NCBI GenBank assembly: GCA_028015205.1
Contig: CM051521.1
Span: forward strand, 105,438,513 to 105,502,512
Source of the DNA: Mytilisepta virgata
Taxonomy: Eukaryota > Mollusca > Bivalvia > Mytilida > Mytilidae
Length of the DNA: 64,000 nt
Direction: 5' to 3'
The notes beneath the pieces were generated by a model. That model worked only from the letters and a program-made list of their open reading frames with translations. It had not been told where the DNA came from and searched no databases. Below are positions 1 through 13,267 of the stretch, in pieces. The position numbers and the translations under genes are program-made. Within the stretch, counting starts at the first letter, position 1. The number at the start of each line of letters is the position of its first letter.

Positions 1-44
1 ATTACTGACTAAAATAAATTTCTAATACAACGTAAACTACTTAC

Positions 45-122
45 TTATCGTATGTATCCCATAATTCAGTATAATTAACCATAAAACATCCAGCATAGAT
101 TTAATATCACCATCAAGTATAT
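45..122 (-). CDS. CH-domain gene, exon 4
   Basis: A 78-nt exon entered in phase 1 after the acceptor CTACTTCAG at 123 and left at a GTAAGT donor starting at 44. It encodes DILDGDIKSMLDVLW followed by a hydrophobic helix, the last part of the CH fold. The following exon is outside the window. Confidence 0.78.
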
Positions 123-3100
123 CTGAAGTAGACAAAAAAACATAACATAAGGCATAATAGCAAACACCATATACAGGAGGCAGATCCATGTTCTTTTTTC
201 TGGAAGTAAATTTCTGCATGCATGTCTCTTATTTGTTTCAAAGAGTTGTTTGGGTTTTTTGGATATATATTTTTTATCATTACAGTTATATAAACAAAAC
301 TGCTACTTGGATTCTGTGTCACAAGTTATTTGTGAAATATACTTCATATTCAACTAGATTTTAAACACATTATAGGTACATGTAGATGTACATGTAATTT
401 GTTATCAAATTTTTCCAAATGAATGGTAGTAGACTATGGTATGTACTAGGCTTGGACTATAAAGTTGGTCCCAATTTTATAATTGTTGCAGTATAAAGCC
501 TTTTGACTTGAGTATTAATGTAAAGAAGCTTTATTTACTGGTGGTTTGGGAAATGGCACAAGGGACAATGCTCAAGCTGAAGTAGCCCCAGGAGAAAACA
601 TCAAAAATAGTTAACAATTTTGATCAACAACAAACAAATCACAGGATTCAGACCATTAGGAAAGGTACATGATGAACTAAAAATTAGTCTAGTCCCAAAT
701 TTATATAATCTTATATAACTTCAAATAATAACTGAATGTGTTGTTATATACTGGTAACAATATGGTATCATGGCTATCATGTTTGGTGATAGGTATATCA
801 TCAACAGAGCCTATTATGTGTTATAATGATCCATCCTCTTTGAAAGTCTTTTTGGTTTCATATCATTCTGACATTACATTAAAAAAAACAAAGCACAAAC
901 CATAACTTTCAACAAAACCACAGGAGAGAATATACAAAGACTTACCAATGTCCCAGGTGTTAAATTATCCATATTGTTAAATAAATAAATTAATTTTGTG
1001 AAATGTGTTTAACAATTTGTGACGTGTGTATGGGATATATAAACTTATTTAAGGCTACAATGGCTTGTGACCACCAGCATGAGCATGTATAAATTTAATT
1101 GTTATTACAACAATTAAATAGTATTAATTTCTAGATTTAATTAAACAAAGTAAATTGTTATTGTTTCTTAGTATTCAATATAAAATTCTCAAAATGGTTG
1201 TTCGTGTCCTGAATCAATTAAATTCATACCTTAAATAAATCATTATTTTGAAAGTCATTATGATTATGAAAAATTTACATTTAAAAAAAGGAAGGTTTTT
1301 GTAAACTGAAAATTATTTTTCACTTAACAAATGGTCCTTACTCTATATCTGGAATTAGAACCCTATAAACATTGCTATGGTTTTTAAATTACTTTATAAA
1401 CAATGTTTAACTGCTATGATTAAATGCATAATACCAAAGAAACAGCAAACTATTTTGCAATCTATTTTCAATAATTAAGCATCATAAAGTACAAAGGAGG
1501 CCTCGGTGGCCAAGTGGCCTAGGTAGTTCGTCATGACTATTAATGATCACTAGTCTGTCAACGCTGAGACTGTGAGTTCGAATCTCACCTGTGGCGGGGT
1601 GTGTTTGACTCCGATCTTAATTGACAAGGATTGCCCATTTTCCTACCGAAGGTCGGTGGTTCTCTCAGGGTACTCTGGCTGCCTCCACCAATAAAAACTG
1701 GTGTGAAATAGCCAAATGTGCTGAAAACAGCGTAAAACCCCAACTAAACAAACAAAAATAAAGTACAAAGTTTTTTTTAAACAAAAATTTAAAAAGAAAA
1801 TTTTATATAGTTTCATTGGTTCAAAATCTTATTATCTAGCATGTCATGTCATGTACATGTATAAACCTTTAATCCTAAAAAAGATGCAGAACTAAGGCAA
1901 AGGGCTCAGGCAAATTAAAAACCTCTAATGGCAAAATCTGATAATTCTATCTATTTATCTAGTGTGATTTGAATATTTCTAGAGTAGATACATATATGAA
2001 CAAATGTACATGTATTAAATACATGTATAAATTACCAGATTACCAGTAAGTCCATCCTAATGTTTTATTTTTTTCTTAAGTACCTAACAATTAACAGGCA
2101 GTTCTTTTCAAAATATTCTCAAAAAAGCACATTGTATACAGAACCTTCCTTTTTCTGGAAGGTAAAAGTACCCGGTACTTCTTCTTAATCATAGGCTTTA
2201 CTGCAGTAGAATTATCTCAGTTCATTTAAACTTCAACCTTAATGATATTTAAGAAGTCCATTCAAAAATTAAAATTACTTCAAAACACTTCAACAATATT
2301 TAAAAGGGCTATGAAATTTATTATGTAAATAGAGTCCAATTCTTGAAATTTGACCAAAAATAACTGGGTAAATATTCAAACACAATCTAAAATCTCTAAG
2401 TACATTAATAAATATTGTCCAGAACTTGGTGTCCCATTTCAAAATTTTATCGAACATTTGGCAAAGCAATCATCTAGGACAGTATTACCTTATCGTACAA
2501 CAAACATCACAAGTGTTAACTAAAGAATATTAATTATGAATTATTACCTTTTTATGATTCCGTCAACAGACATGTATAATGTTTGAAGTACAAATTGAAT
2601 TTTAAATTTGTTTGTAATCAATGTTCATATCTATTGGCAAGAATAAAATGGACGATTGAGACTGAATAGCTCTAACATATCTAAATGTTGAACTGTATAG
2701 ATGTGTATTAAATGGAATGTATTATTTAAATGAATACTGTTTAAACTCCTAATGAAGATACGTTTCAAGCTTCCCAATACAAATTACCCCAAGTTACTAA
2801 ATACTTTGCTATTTAACAAACAAAAAACACTACTATAAAGTTTATATTTGATACACATGTGTGACATTAGGGTATATAATGTCGTCAGTTAGTCCTTTTG
2901 ACTTGTAAAGCTGCCATATTTTAGTGGTTATTTGAAACAAAGACAAATTAATCATACAAGATCTAAATTTATATAAAACTCTGACTGGTTCATATATCAA
3001 CATATATATGAAATCATTTTTTTAATATTAAGTATCTCCCAATACGATCAACAATTCTAATGATAAAAATTTGCAAATCAATTCAATTTCTGCATGTGAT

Positions 3101-6100
3101 CTGCCCTCCAGCTGATTTTTTTCTAAATGAAATACAAGACACAAAAACAGCCACCCCAAAGGACATTTATCATGTTAAATTGCCTTTCCATTGGCTCAGC
3201 CTCTTTGTGCCCTCATTTACAATCTGGAGCACTAATTTTTATTAAAAGGTTAGTCAAGTTTGGTAATTTACAAACATCAAATAATGTATTCTTTATTAAC
3301 AGAAATTACCAAAAATTTTGAAGGGTTTGATAAAATTTGAAGTCTATAGTGAAATAAAGATATCAAAAGAAATGGGAATTTACATGTATATGTACATTTG
3401 GATGTTAAAACAACTACCAAGTATACCACTTGAAATACTCTGAACTGTAAATATTGTTAAATATTTAAGCCAATATACTGGAGTTTTTTTAAGGTCAGAA
3501 GGACATAAAAGTAAGCTGCATTAATCAACACAGAGATAAAACTATTCCATATCTACAGTTCCTAGGTTTTAATCTCAATTGTATTATATATATATAGTCT
3601 TGTGACGAATTACTTTGTCATTTACAATCCAACAACTAATCTGGAATTTGCATTTAAATTTCCTTCTTACTTACATTGTATATTACATATTACAGGTGCA
3701 AGTCAGCAGTTTTCATATTATTTTTCAACAAAGAACGCTTTTTATTTAAATTCAATAAATTTGAGAAGGAAAAATACATTTTATGTTAAACCTATGAATT
3801 AACAATTCAGTAATTATACTTTTTTTAGAACAGAATACTGCTCATTAAATATACATCTTGTATGGGACAAAACCCTTTATTTCTATTTCCAATAATTTTC
3901 AAAAGAAAATAACAATGAACTTTTGAGTTATGAATAAAAATGAATCTGAGTATATCCACTTACTTGTTCCCTATATCTAATTTTATATAAATCTATTATT
4001 GAATTTAGCCTATAAATATTCAATATACAGGAATGCCTTTGGTCAGATGTATTTTATTCAAGATTTAGGGCTGGAGTATCCCTGCCACTTATTTCATGGA
4101 AACCAAAGAAGACAGAATCTACCATTTTTGTACCAGTATAGACCAGGAGTAATTTCTGAATTTTATGCTAGGAGTTTCTTTTCTACATTAATTCAATGAT
4201 ATTTCATTGTAAAACTTGCATAGAAATAGATGACAAAATTCAGTTTAGCTTTTAGTAAACTTTTATGCTCTTCTGTGTATTACAAGGAAAAAAAATATGG
4301 TTGATTAATTTTTGTCATAAAATGTGCACATGCATATGACAAAACTTCAAGTAACAGAACAGTGATTTAGTTACTGTTCTTCATGTTCCAGTCACACTGA
4401 ACCATTTTTACTTTGTACTGTTTATAATCAAGATGTCCTTTCAATAACTATTACATTCATCTCTTGCTCAATTCTTTATTTTCTGAATAAAATGCTTTTT
4501 TAGGTACTGTATTTTCTTTGACCTTCTTCTCATCTTTAATAAAATAAACAACCATTCAACCTAACCTAAGGTGATTATAAAGGTTAAATCGCCTGAGAAA
4601 TCATATTTCTACTTTACATGCATATACTCCATTAAAACTAATAATCACTTAGAATTAATGTTGTAAATCAATGATGTATAAACAATTAACACAACATTAA
4701 CTATAATGGTTTATCATCGTAAACTTTCATTGATTATTCATAACAATCAGGTGGATGATATCTTAATTAGTTGGACACATGAAGTATATCATATCTTTTT
4801 GAATTTGGAATAAGAGTTACAATACCAGTTTCAACTTGCACTAAGAATGTATTAGTAAAAAAAAACAGCCCTGCAACTTTTTTTATCTTGTCTCAATCGA
4901 CATATTACAAGGCTTATAGTCCATTTAAGTGAAATATTCAGAAATCACATTTTAACATGTATGTACATAAAGTTGTAGAATGGTGTCAGGTAACATACAA
5001 TATAGAGTCTACCAAAAAGGACATCCTTTTGATAACAAAACTGACATAATCATGCATAAATGGCATAAAATTTGCACACCCACACGAGCTGCTCCATCAT
5101 TTGTAGATTTTAAGACCAGATATCTAAAAAGTTATATATACATACGAACATATATCTAAATAAAAATGTTAAGATTTGCATACATGCATACCTTGGCTTG
5201 AAAAATTAAGCTTTATTCCATATTTTCTCATGTGGTCTAATGCTGTCTGTATATACATCTCTGGTAGTTGGGATGACCCCAATGCCTAAAACAGATTTTA
5301 AGAAATTGAACTGAAATACTGCAGGTCAAATGTACAAAGAAGGTAAAGGCTTTGATGAATTAATGTGCGTTTTTACAGAAATCCCAGTTCTCACTTCATT
5401 ATTTAGACTGACACTTGTCTAAACTATACACTTTTTACTTTCAGTGAAAATAAGTTTTGAATACACATGTTGTGTTTTTTTCTTAATACCATATACAATC
5501 TACCATGACATATATTCTAAAAAAATGTTTGTTTAACTCACATACAAATCCAGATCAATCAACATTTAACAAATTATGTACAAGTACAAACAAAATGTAG
5601 CATTTATTTTACATGCTTGTATTTTGTGACTATTTTAATTCATTTTTAGAATCACCTCTTTTCAAACTTTTAAATTAATGACACTGATAACTATATGATG
5701 TATAGCATTCCATGTATTTAGATACAAACTGCTGTGATAAACTGTTAATGAATTATTACTAGATGGGTTTCCTGGTGGGAAATAAATCTATAATTTATCA
5801 GGATATTTTATTGATTTAACTCTCACAGTTTGTATGTTGTATGAAAACTAAAAACTACATGTACACTTGTCATATTTTTTGTTAGTACATTATATTTGAT
5901 AAACCAAAGTAAAGATTACTTGACATACATAATTAAAAGAAACTACAATCTTTCAGATTAATCTCCTTGTTGGGTTTTTTTCAGAAGCTGTTCATGTACA
6001 TAAATTACAACTAATTAATACAATCACAACTGATTTCATCAAGATTATAATTTTCTGTCACCTGATGCTATCATTGTCTTTTTCTATCTATAAATCAATC

Positions 6101-8496
6101 TCTCTGGTTTCCATGGAGAAAAAGATATCAAAATCCAATAGAACAAAACAGAATTCAATATGCAGAATGTACATCTGTGAGAAATTACATACCTGTAGTT
6201 TCTGTAGAAGACATGCTTCTGGACACAGTATATCAATCAACTGACAAAGAACTTGTCCTTCCTGAATACTACTTATACCCTCTACTTCACGTCCAGTTTC
6301 TGCTAGGACTGAGTTAGCCCAGTTTAAGTACACCTTTGAAAATAATACACACAAAATATGCAAGTTAAAACTGTTAAATTTTTTTTATCTTCAATACTAG
6401 CTGAATTTGTTTAAAACTTATCTGGCATGTAAAATTTTACTAAAAACACAAATATATCTAATTAACTACCCTTTGTGTCAATTAAAAGTCACAAAATTGA
6501 CAGAGGACAATAATATAAAACAGTTACTTATAACTTTCATCAATAGTCTAGGCAAATATTGTAACTTTCTTTAAGTCAAACCCCAGGTATGCCCTTCAAG
6601 TTCTTTTTAAAAATTATTTTTATATACCACTTGATGCATATGTGTATATGACTATTTACTTTCAATTTGCAAATGAAATTGTATTTCAAGAAGTTGTGAC
6701 ATTTCACCAACATGATATGAATGGATGAACCTCTAAATATAACTGTATTGTATTAAATATTTGAAGGTATCAATACTTTACAGTTGACTTACTAATCACT
6801 AAGTTATATGATACTCTAGTCTTCTTTCTTATGAAAGCATAGAGACATGTTCCCATTTCCATAAGGAAAAATTGTAAAATATTATTACAAAACATATGCA
6901 AGAAAAATACATGTATATGACTGCATGGTGATATGTTTTGACAACAAGAATGGAACACACATTTCTATTCTAAAATGTATGTCACATGCAGAAAAGGCAA
7001 GATGAATTTTGTTTTCCCTTTTTGAATACACCAAATCAATGAGTGAGAATTCAAGCATTTAAAAAAACAACACCCAGTTTACATTATATTTTCGTTTACA
7101 AACAAAAAAAATATATAAATATTTTCTCAAATATAATATTGAAAATGTGAGAGATGCCAAACCCACTTACATCTTGTCTATGAACAAAAGAGCTAAATAT
7201 ATTTCATAGCAGGTGTGTATTAGAATTAGTACATGTACAATGTATTAATCTTTCCTATTTGACAGAAATATGCCTATTCACAGATTTTTAAAAAAAAATG
7301 TGTTTCCTCCTAATTCTTTGTATATATGTATTGTTATACTTAAATATTACCCAGATTATTACTTTAAATTTCCATTATAATAATACAAAATGAAAGAAAA
7401 ATCAATCATTATAGATATAAAATTCCATATGCATAGTCAGATGCATATACCTGTACTTCTTTAATAAAGGACTAAAAAAATCAATAGCATTATATTGTTT
7501 TGATTTTTCTCAAAAGTCTAACAGTGAAAGAACATACTGAAGTTAGTATTTAACATGTAACTTCATGCAGTTTATCAAGTTGTGAATAGTGAACATGGGG
7601 AATATCAATTGTGTGGTCAAAACACTGTACTAATTAAAAGAACATTGTACAACAGAACATGCAAAAGATTTGATATCTAAATAAATATTTGCTTTCCATT
7701 TACCTTTCTTTTGCTCATCTTCCTTGTTAAAAATTTACCTAATGATCATCCTATAGATGAAATTGAACCAAATGATTTTTTACATAAAGTTGACCTACTG
7801 GAAATACAACTAAGACATTAAAAAATAAATCCAAATGTTTTTCAGATCATAATACTTGTTAAAAATATTGCATAACTTGCTTAATTAATAGCCCGAGGAT
7901 AGTAATATTTTCATTCAACCATGCCACTATTTGATTAAATTACACTAAATATTGTAATTCTAAATACAGTCTTAATTGGATTGGGTTTTACAGTTACATG
8001 TAATATATGTTAATTGGCACTCCCTTAGTACAATGTATATATAGTATACAGTACATGTATTTTCAACATTCAAAATCAAAGTTAAAACAAAAGAAGCAAA
8101 ATATATATATTTTGAAATAAAAGGAATTATGTTAGTTAAATAGGTATATTATTGAAATACCATTCAAACAAACATGAAATTGAAAAAAAAAAAACAACAA
8201 AACAAATAAATTTCAATTAAATTCTAGATAATAACAACAAATTATGATCTTTTTTTAAAAATATAAAATTGAATTTGCAAGTTTTGTTAAAAGTCTCTTA
8301 TGCAAATACATGGCTTTTGATACTGCCACTTGTACATAAACCATTAACGTTAAATCACTCTAAAGTTCATGTCTGCACACGCTTGTCCTTTTATTTTCAA
8401 TAAGAATAATTTAAATACTATTTAAATCAATAACAAACACGAGAAATTATTTTTCAAAGGAGGCCATTACTAAAAATTTACCTGCAAAACAGACAT
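45..8496 (-). CDS. N-terminal part of a calponin-homology (CH) domain protein, spliced, runs off the left edge
   Basis: Four coding exons on the minus strand join in frame: 8496-8482, 6333-6193, 5285-5192 and 122-45. They encode about 109 residues that form one CH domain starting around residue 6. Visible CH landmarks are YLNWANSVL near the start, EGQVLCQLIDIL in the middle, a helix ending MRKYGIKL, and DILDGDIKSMLDVLW before the last helix. The DI-DG-K-hydrophobic-W pattern is typical of type-1 CH domains of actin-binding proteins; CH domains bind actin or microtubules or serve as scaffolds. All junctions have GT donors and AG acceptors, and the phases match. The final donor at 44-43 shows that the gene continues to the left. 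I cannot assign the family (alpha-actinin-like, neuron navigator-like and DIXDC1-like proteins all carry similar CH domains). The start is the first ATG of the first exon and gives a very short N-terminus before the domain. Confidence 0.8.
123..5191 (-). other. Intron 3 of the CH-domain gene
   Basis: About 5 kb of AT-rich sequence between exons 4 and 3. The one recognisable insert is the SINE at 1497-1757. Short open frames around 3060-3320, 3602-3802 and 3999-4199 have no domain similarity that I recognise and look like chance. Confidence 0.6.
1484..1770 (+). mobile_element. tRNA-derived SINE (family 1) with perfect 13-bp target-site duplication
   Basis: The body, 1497-1757, opens with a tRNA-like head. 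It has an A-box-like TGGCCAAGTGG near 1507 and a B-box GAGTTCGAATCTC near 1573, the internal RNA polymerase III promoter. A non-tRNA body follows, ending in CAAACAAAAAT. The 13-bp direct repeat ATAAAGTACAAAG flanks it at 1484-1496 and 1758-1770, the signature of insertion by a LINE enzyme. A second copy of the family lies at 52985-53249. The perfect duplication suggests a fairly young insertion. Confidence 0.85.
5192..5285 (-). CDS. CH-domain gene, exon 3
   Basis: A 94-nt exon, phase 0 in and phase 1 out. The acceptor is CTGTTTTAG and the donor GTATGC. It encodes the central CH helix, ALDHMRKYGIKLNFSSQ, where the conserved small-residue/hydrophobic pattern and the K-GI-L turn are visible. It is too short to stand out as an ORF and was found by matching CH-domain order between the neighbouring exons. 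Confidence 0.78.
5286..6192 (-). other. Intron 2 of the CH-domain gene
   Basis: AT-rich intronic sequence between CH exons 3 and 2. No repeat element or coding signal was recognised. Confidence 0.6.
6193..6333 (-). CDS. CH-domain gene, exon 2
   Basis: A 141-nt, 47-codon exon, phase 0 at both ends. The acceptor is TTTTCAAAG at 6334 and the donor GTATGT starts at 6192. It encodes the first two CH helices, including LNWANSVL and GQVLCQLIDILCP. The open frame continues past both splice sites, so the splice boundaries rather than stop codons set its limits. Confidence 0.8.
6334..8481 (-). other. Intron 1 of the CH-domain gene
   Basis: AT-rich intronic sequence between the five-codon exon and exon 2. 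I see only simple A- and T-rich tracts. Confidence 0.55.
8482..8496 (-). CDS. CH-domain gene, coding part of exon 1 (5 codons)
   Basis: ATG at 8496-8494 is followed by four codons and a GTAAAT donor at 8481. The five residues (MSVLQ) run directly into the CH domain in the next exon in phase 0. Upstream of the ATG the exon presumably continues as 5' UTR towards about 8560-8660. An exon with only five codons would be missed by ORF callers; it is supported by phase, the donor and the fit to the CH domain. Confidence 0.68.
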
Positions 8497-8559
8497 GACG
8501 ATTTTAGCTTCCCATTTTCAGCATACCAATCTTTCTACAATTTCATGATTTAAGCGAAA

Positions 8560-8670
8560 AGAGAAAGTTCACACTTAGCCGCCATATGTAAATAATTCGT
8601 AGGCGACCAACATCGAGTCTGCGCACCTGTCAAACTCAACCGACTTCCTCTTCCGGTTCCAGGCAGAAAA
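8560..8670 (-). promoter_or_regulatory. Candidate promoter/5' UTR of the CH-domain gene
   Basis: Sequence just upstream of the CH start codon is richer in CpG than its surroundings and holds, on the minus strand, GGAACCGGAAGAGGAAGTCG at about 8641-8660. This contains an ETS-type CCGGAAG core, which in animals is often close to transcription starts. No transcription start can be fixed from sequence alone. Confidence 0.25.
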
Positions 8671-8934
8671 TGTCAATAAACCTGACAGATCTACTGAAAT
8701 TATAGAAACATCTACTACTTTTTCTGAACGTATACAATCGGCAAAAACATAAGCAAATGTTACTATTACTCTAATGGTATTCACAAAATATTTCTTTACC
8801 ACAAATATTCCGCAAATTGTGTATTTTGTACATTTAAATAATTTTTAAGTCATTTAATGCTCCTTTTAGTTTAGACAGCTCACCATTTCCATTTATTTTC
8901 CTTGTAATCTATTCTGCAAATACTTGTTTGCTCC

Positions 8935-9411
8935 CTAATATGGAGTAGGCTTTAGCCTAAAATCGGGCGAAGCCCATATCATAATGAGAATGAAAGACTT
9001 TCTTTAAATAATGTACTTACCAATCTTGATATTCCTTTTATTTCAATGTACGTAGCAATATTTTTTAGTCCGTCGTCATGTAAACACGGCTATATTGGAA
9101 GCTGTTGTTATGGTGTCATATTTGTAGGTCATTGAAGAAATTTTCGAATAAAGTTCCCAATGCGCACAAAAACTCGAAAAAAAAAGTCGGTGGAAAATTA
9201 TATCGTATAAAAATTATGTTTTGGCTATCGCCAAATTTCTTTTTAAGTTTGTGCAAGTGCGAAAATATTTATCCGGAAGTCGCGCTGTATTTTTTAGGGT
9301 TTCTGGGATAGATTTACAAATGCTGCTTCCGGTTTGAAACTACAGTCTACTTGATATCTGGATTTGAGACCCATATACTACACTTAGTCGGGCTTCGCCC
9401 GATATGAATTA
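8935..9411 (-). mobile_element. Short hairpin-ended element (family G), probably minus-oriented
   Basis: Two hairpins bound this interval: TCGGGCGAAGCCCAT near 8963-8977 and GTCGGGCTTCGCCCGAT near 9387-9404. They also pair with each other as a subterminal inverted repeat. Outside the left one is a third hairpin, TAGGCTTTAGCCTA, and then CTCCATATTAG when read on the minus strand. This repeats the 5' hairpin / subterminal repeat / 3' hairpin plan of families A to D, so I read it as a small Helentron-like non-autonomous copy. The exact ends are uncertain. Confidence 0.4.
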
Positions 9412-12400
9412 CAATCTACAGTTCATATAACCAACAACTTCTCTTTTTTGTGCTTATCCAGTAGAATCTCGGTAGCTTGAACACCATGGATTTCTTGACC
9501 CTTTACGAAAGTCCAGTCATTGTTTCAATTATGTCTATGTAAATTAACTGTTCAATTCTCGAACTAATTTTTTTGTCCATACAACAGTACTGCAATGTAA
9601 TATACTCTCAAATATCAATAACTGTGAAAAACCAGATGTGAGATCATTGATTGACAAGAAGGTGATTAAGTGTCACAGTGTTCTCCCAGGAAAAGTTTGA
9701 AGGTGCAAAAAAACGAAATTTTTCATTTAAAGAAACGAAGCACGATAATTCATTGTGTATATAAAATACATGTATTGACAAACAGAAATAATTGTTCTGT
9801 GTAGTAAAATGTTTAAAACTAAATGAATAGTATTATACATATTTTGACATAGTGGTAATTTGGTAAAAGACAGGGGGGTTGTGCTGGCATTTAAAAACTT
9901 GTCGCCAAAAAAAAATCGCCAAAGCATCTTTTTTGTTTCCAGTTTCAAAATTTGTTTTGCCAAGTCACCCTTCCCTTTTGGAAGCATTCTGTCATACATG
10001 ATATCGTTCTTTTATTCATTACTATTTGAAATAACATGTCCTGAAAAGTATTTTTGATGAAATAGTTTTAATGACAGTTAACTTTCATCTGAAATGACCT
10101 TTATTTTGATGGCAGGACTAATAAAACATCGATTGTTCTACATGTGTTTGTTGAGGTTAAATTGGAAGTGACATCACAGTCTTGCAGATTGGAAATTTTG
10201 TGATATCAGGGCTCACCAAACTGGGCGATTAGGGCGATTAAGTCGCCTAATGCTCGCCAATGTCGCCCTGTCATCGGCTCCAGAGCGACAAATGAGTCGC
10301 CCTGTGTTTTTAAGTAAGGCGCCTCTGAACAACGTACGTAATCAGCTGCGTCTGAAGACCGTTATTTTCATTAAAAATCTCGAGCCGCCGTATTTTGCTT
10401 TCTTGGAGGAAGGGGAAAGAAACGACAAAAAGTAAGCTAGAAAATAGCGGCATTCGGAATTCTCGTGATTTTTCATTGGTCACGGTGTTTTTTACCGACC
10501 GGTAACAATATGTAGACCTTATTTAAAAATAAATTTAGCGGATTTTGACATATCTATGCACAAATGGAAATTTTGTCAATACATGTATTGATTATTAAGG
10601 TGTTCAAGCAAGGTGAATGAGAGGATTTTAAGAGTATGTTTGAGAAAAAATAATAGTAAAGAGTATAGATAAATAAATATTAAAAAATAAAATTGCAATA
10701 ATAAATAAGTTGTGTCAAAAGGTACAAATATTTTTGCTCAAATCTGTAACAGAAATTTTCTTCCAAGTTCAGAGCACCACTGCATAATTTCATTTTTTTA
10801 AATTTTTTTTTATTTCAAATTATATTCGTCAGTATTTTAAGGCAGCACATGATTTTAATTAAACTTTAACAATAGTACAATAGGCCTACCATGGTCAAAA
10901 TCATGCAGCAATGTACGTTAAAAAAGTGGTGATGAGTCCTGGGACTGGAACTCATCAAATCAGCTGAGACCCACCATTCTGAAAAATGATGAGTCCCAGG
11001 ACTCATCATGAAAAATTCTCAAAGGATATTAATTAAATGCACATGAGACAAAATCTCAGATTATGACTAAAATGGAAGGATATGAAGTAAATGTAGATAA
11101 AATTTCAAACAATACAGGATAAAACACAATAAAGAAATGTATAGTATACACTATAAGACACAAAATAACAGGTATTTACTTGACAGGCAACAAATTGGGG
11201 GAAAAAACACAGTCTCTCTGGTAGACTTGGAAGTCTCCCTGTCATGCCCTGAAGTCTCCCTGTTGCTACCCTGAGGGAGACTCTGAGTTTCCCTGTTATT
11301 TTCAAGTGTGGTGAGCCCTGGATATAATGCTTTTAAATCCATTTTAAAGGCATATTTAATTTCATGACTATTAAAATTACCTAATAAAAATTTGGATAAT
11401 ATAAATATTACCTTAGTGTATAAATTGAATGGTCCTCAGAGTGTAAAGAATCTCGGCACATGTAAGTGTTGATTATGTGTTTGTTTACTGTTGAAACACC
11501 CGCTATGCTTATTACCCTGATGTAAACTTATCATAGATGATTATATAAAACTAACAAATGATGTTTCTTGGTCACCATTTAAAAATGTTTTCACATAAGT
11601 GCCAGGTTTAAAAAAAAAGATAGAAAAATTCTGTTGCCAGAAATATCGTCAACTATAAAATTCTGTCACCAGATTGAATAAAAAATCACATTTGGCGACA
11701 TTGGCGAGGCCCAGCGCGGTCCCTGAATCAGTTAAACTTTATTCCATTTTTCTGTGCCTGCAATCTTTATGTTTATATCTTTTAATTGTCCCTTCATAGA
11801 AATGATCATCAGGGCATTATTTTGGATAGTATCCGATGATGAAATGCTGCAACAATTTTTCTGATTTAATGCTGTATCTCTCCTTGTTTGAACACAATAC
11901 TGTAAAAAAATTTCTTAATCCCCCCTCCAATTGAACGTTTAAATCCTTTTTTATTCATTGTAAAAATTTGTTGTGTGAAGAATGGTTTTGAGTCTTGTGT
12001 TTAGAATCCAATTTTCTTCACTTGTCACAAATGCAAAGATGTCCGAAATAATTCACAAATATTCCTTGGCTTTAGAAAAAACATTGGATTTTCATGTTAG
12101 GTGAATTTTACCAAATCTGTGTTCATGTCTATTCTAAATGCAAAAAGTTTGTGTATAAACAATGGAAGGGCTTTTCCTGTCAAACATGTCAAATGTGTCA
12201 TATGTTTTAATCTTTAAAATTTTTTTTTCTGTATGAAAAGATGCAGATCTATACATGTTAGATTTTAAGGTATGATTGTGTGTTTACGGTAATTCTGATA
12301 GTTTTGGCATGTGAAATGGTGATTTTCCATTTCCGATCGCTTGTATATTTTTGACAACAGTCGTTCACAATCATTTATTTCTTTATCCCAAAAACTTACA

Positions 12401-13267
12401 CAAGCACAAATATTCACTAAATCCGTATTTTCTAGAAGTTTAATCATGTCTTCTCCATGATTTTTGTGTATTGAACAGTCTGTATAAAAATAGAAATGTT
12501 AGGTCAAATATCGTGACTCTCAACCAATAGAAAACGTCAATTTAATTTTACTTCAGTGGAAATCCACTCTTGATTTTAAATGAATACACATATTTTGGCT
12601 AACTCATAATAGATAATCATGATAATTACCGATTCTATAATTTCTATTGACAAGTAAATTTAAATATTTATTAATTACAATGCAAACAAAAGGGCTTGAA
12701 TGTTGTCAAATATTTCTTAATTGCAAATTGACTTTTAATTATGATGACCCTGCTGTGGTCAATTAAGAGGCTGCAGTAAATGACAACTTTAAAGGGAAGG
12801 CGCTGCGGGGCTGCAGCACCATATGGGGCTGGGAGAATGCTGTGTCAATTACAGGTCATTGATAATCCACTTGATGTTTATATGTGATTTATTCTAGATA
12901 AATGTATGTAAATTAAATTTTAAATTTATATTGTTGGTTCGTAACGGATTATTTTCCAGACTTCGACATATTTGATGGCTCGAACTACCGATGCCTCTGA
13001 CTAATTTTACAGACCCCTTCAAGTTTGAGAAAATCAAGATTTATTTGCTAATCACAGGGCCCACAATGAGCAGATTTATTACAATAAATCATAAATAAAT
13101 CAATATAACACATCAAATAAAGAAAAATTAGGATCCAGTTTATGACTTAATACAATTCATTTGCTATTGTGTATTTCTGAGTATACTGTAAAATCATTGC
13201 TAGGATCCAGTCGTTGACTTCTGGTGTATAATCACTTCTAAACTAATTCAGAAAGCCATTGTATTTA
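9412..13267. other. Intergenic sequence, no confident gene
   Basis: Mostly AT-rich. There is a more GC-rich patch at 10205-10420 with repeated TCGCC words, and a minus-strand patch at 11200-11325 with repeated AGGGAGACT words. Both patches begin with AGGGCTCACCA when read outward from their open end, so they may be relics of related repeats. A 24-nt near-perfect palindrome lies at 10986-11009. Short ORFs here show no recognisable domain. Confidence 0.5.

Noticed and set aside
1497..1757. tRNA gene
   Set aside because: A and B boxes are present, but the tRNA-like head is followed by a SINE body and flanked by a target duplication.
6088..6192. Continuation of the CH exon 2 frame past 6193
   Set aside because: It is intron read-through after a strong GTATGT donor; the CH fold continues in the exon at 5192-5285 instead.
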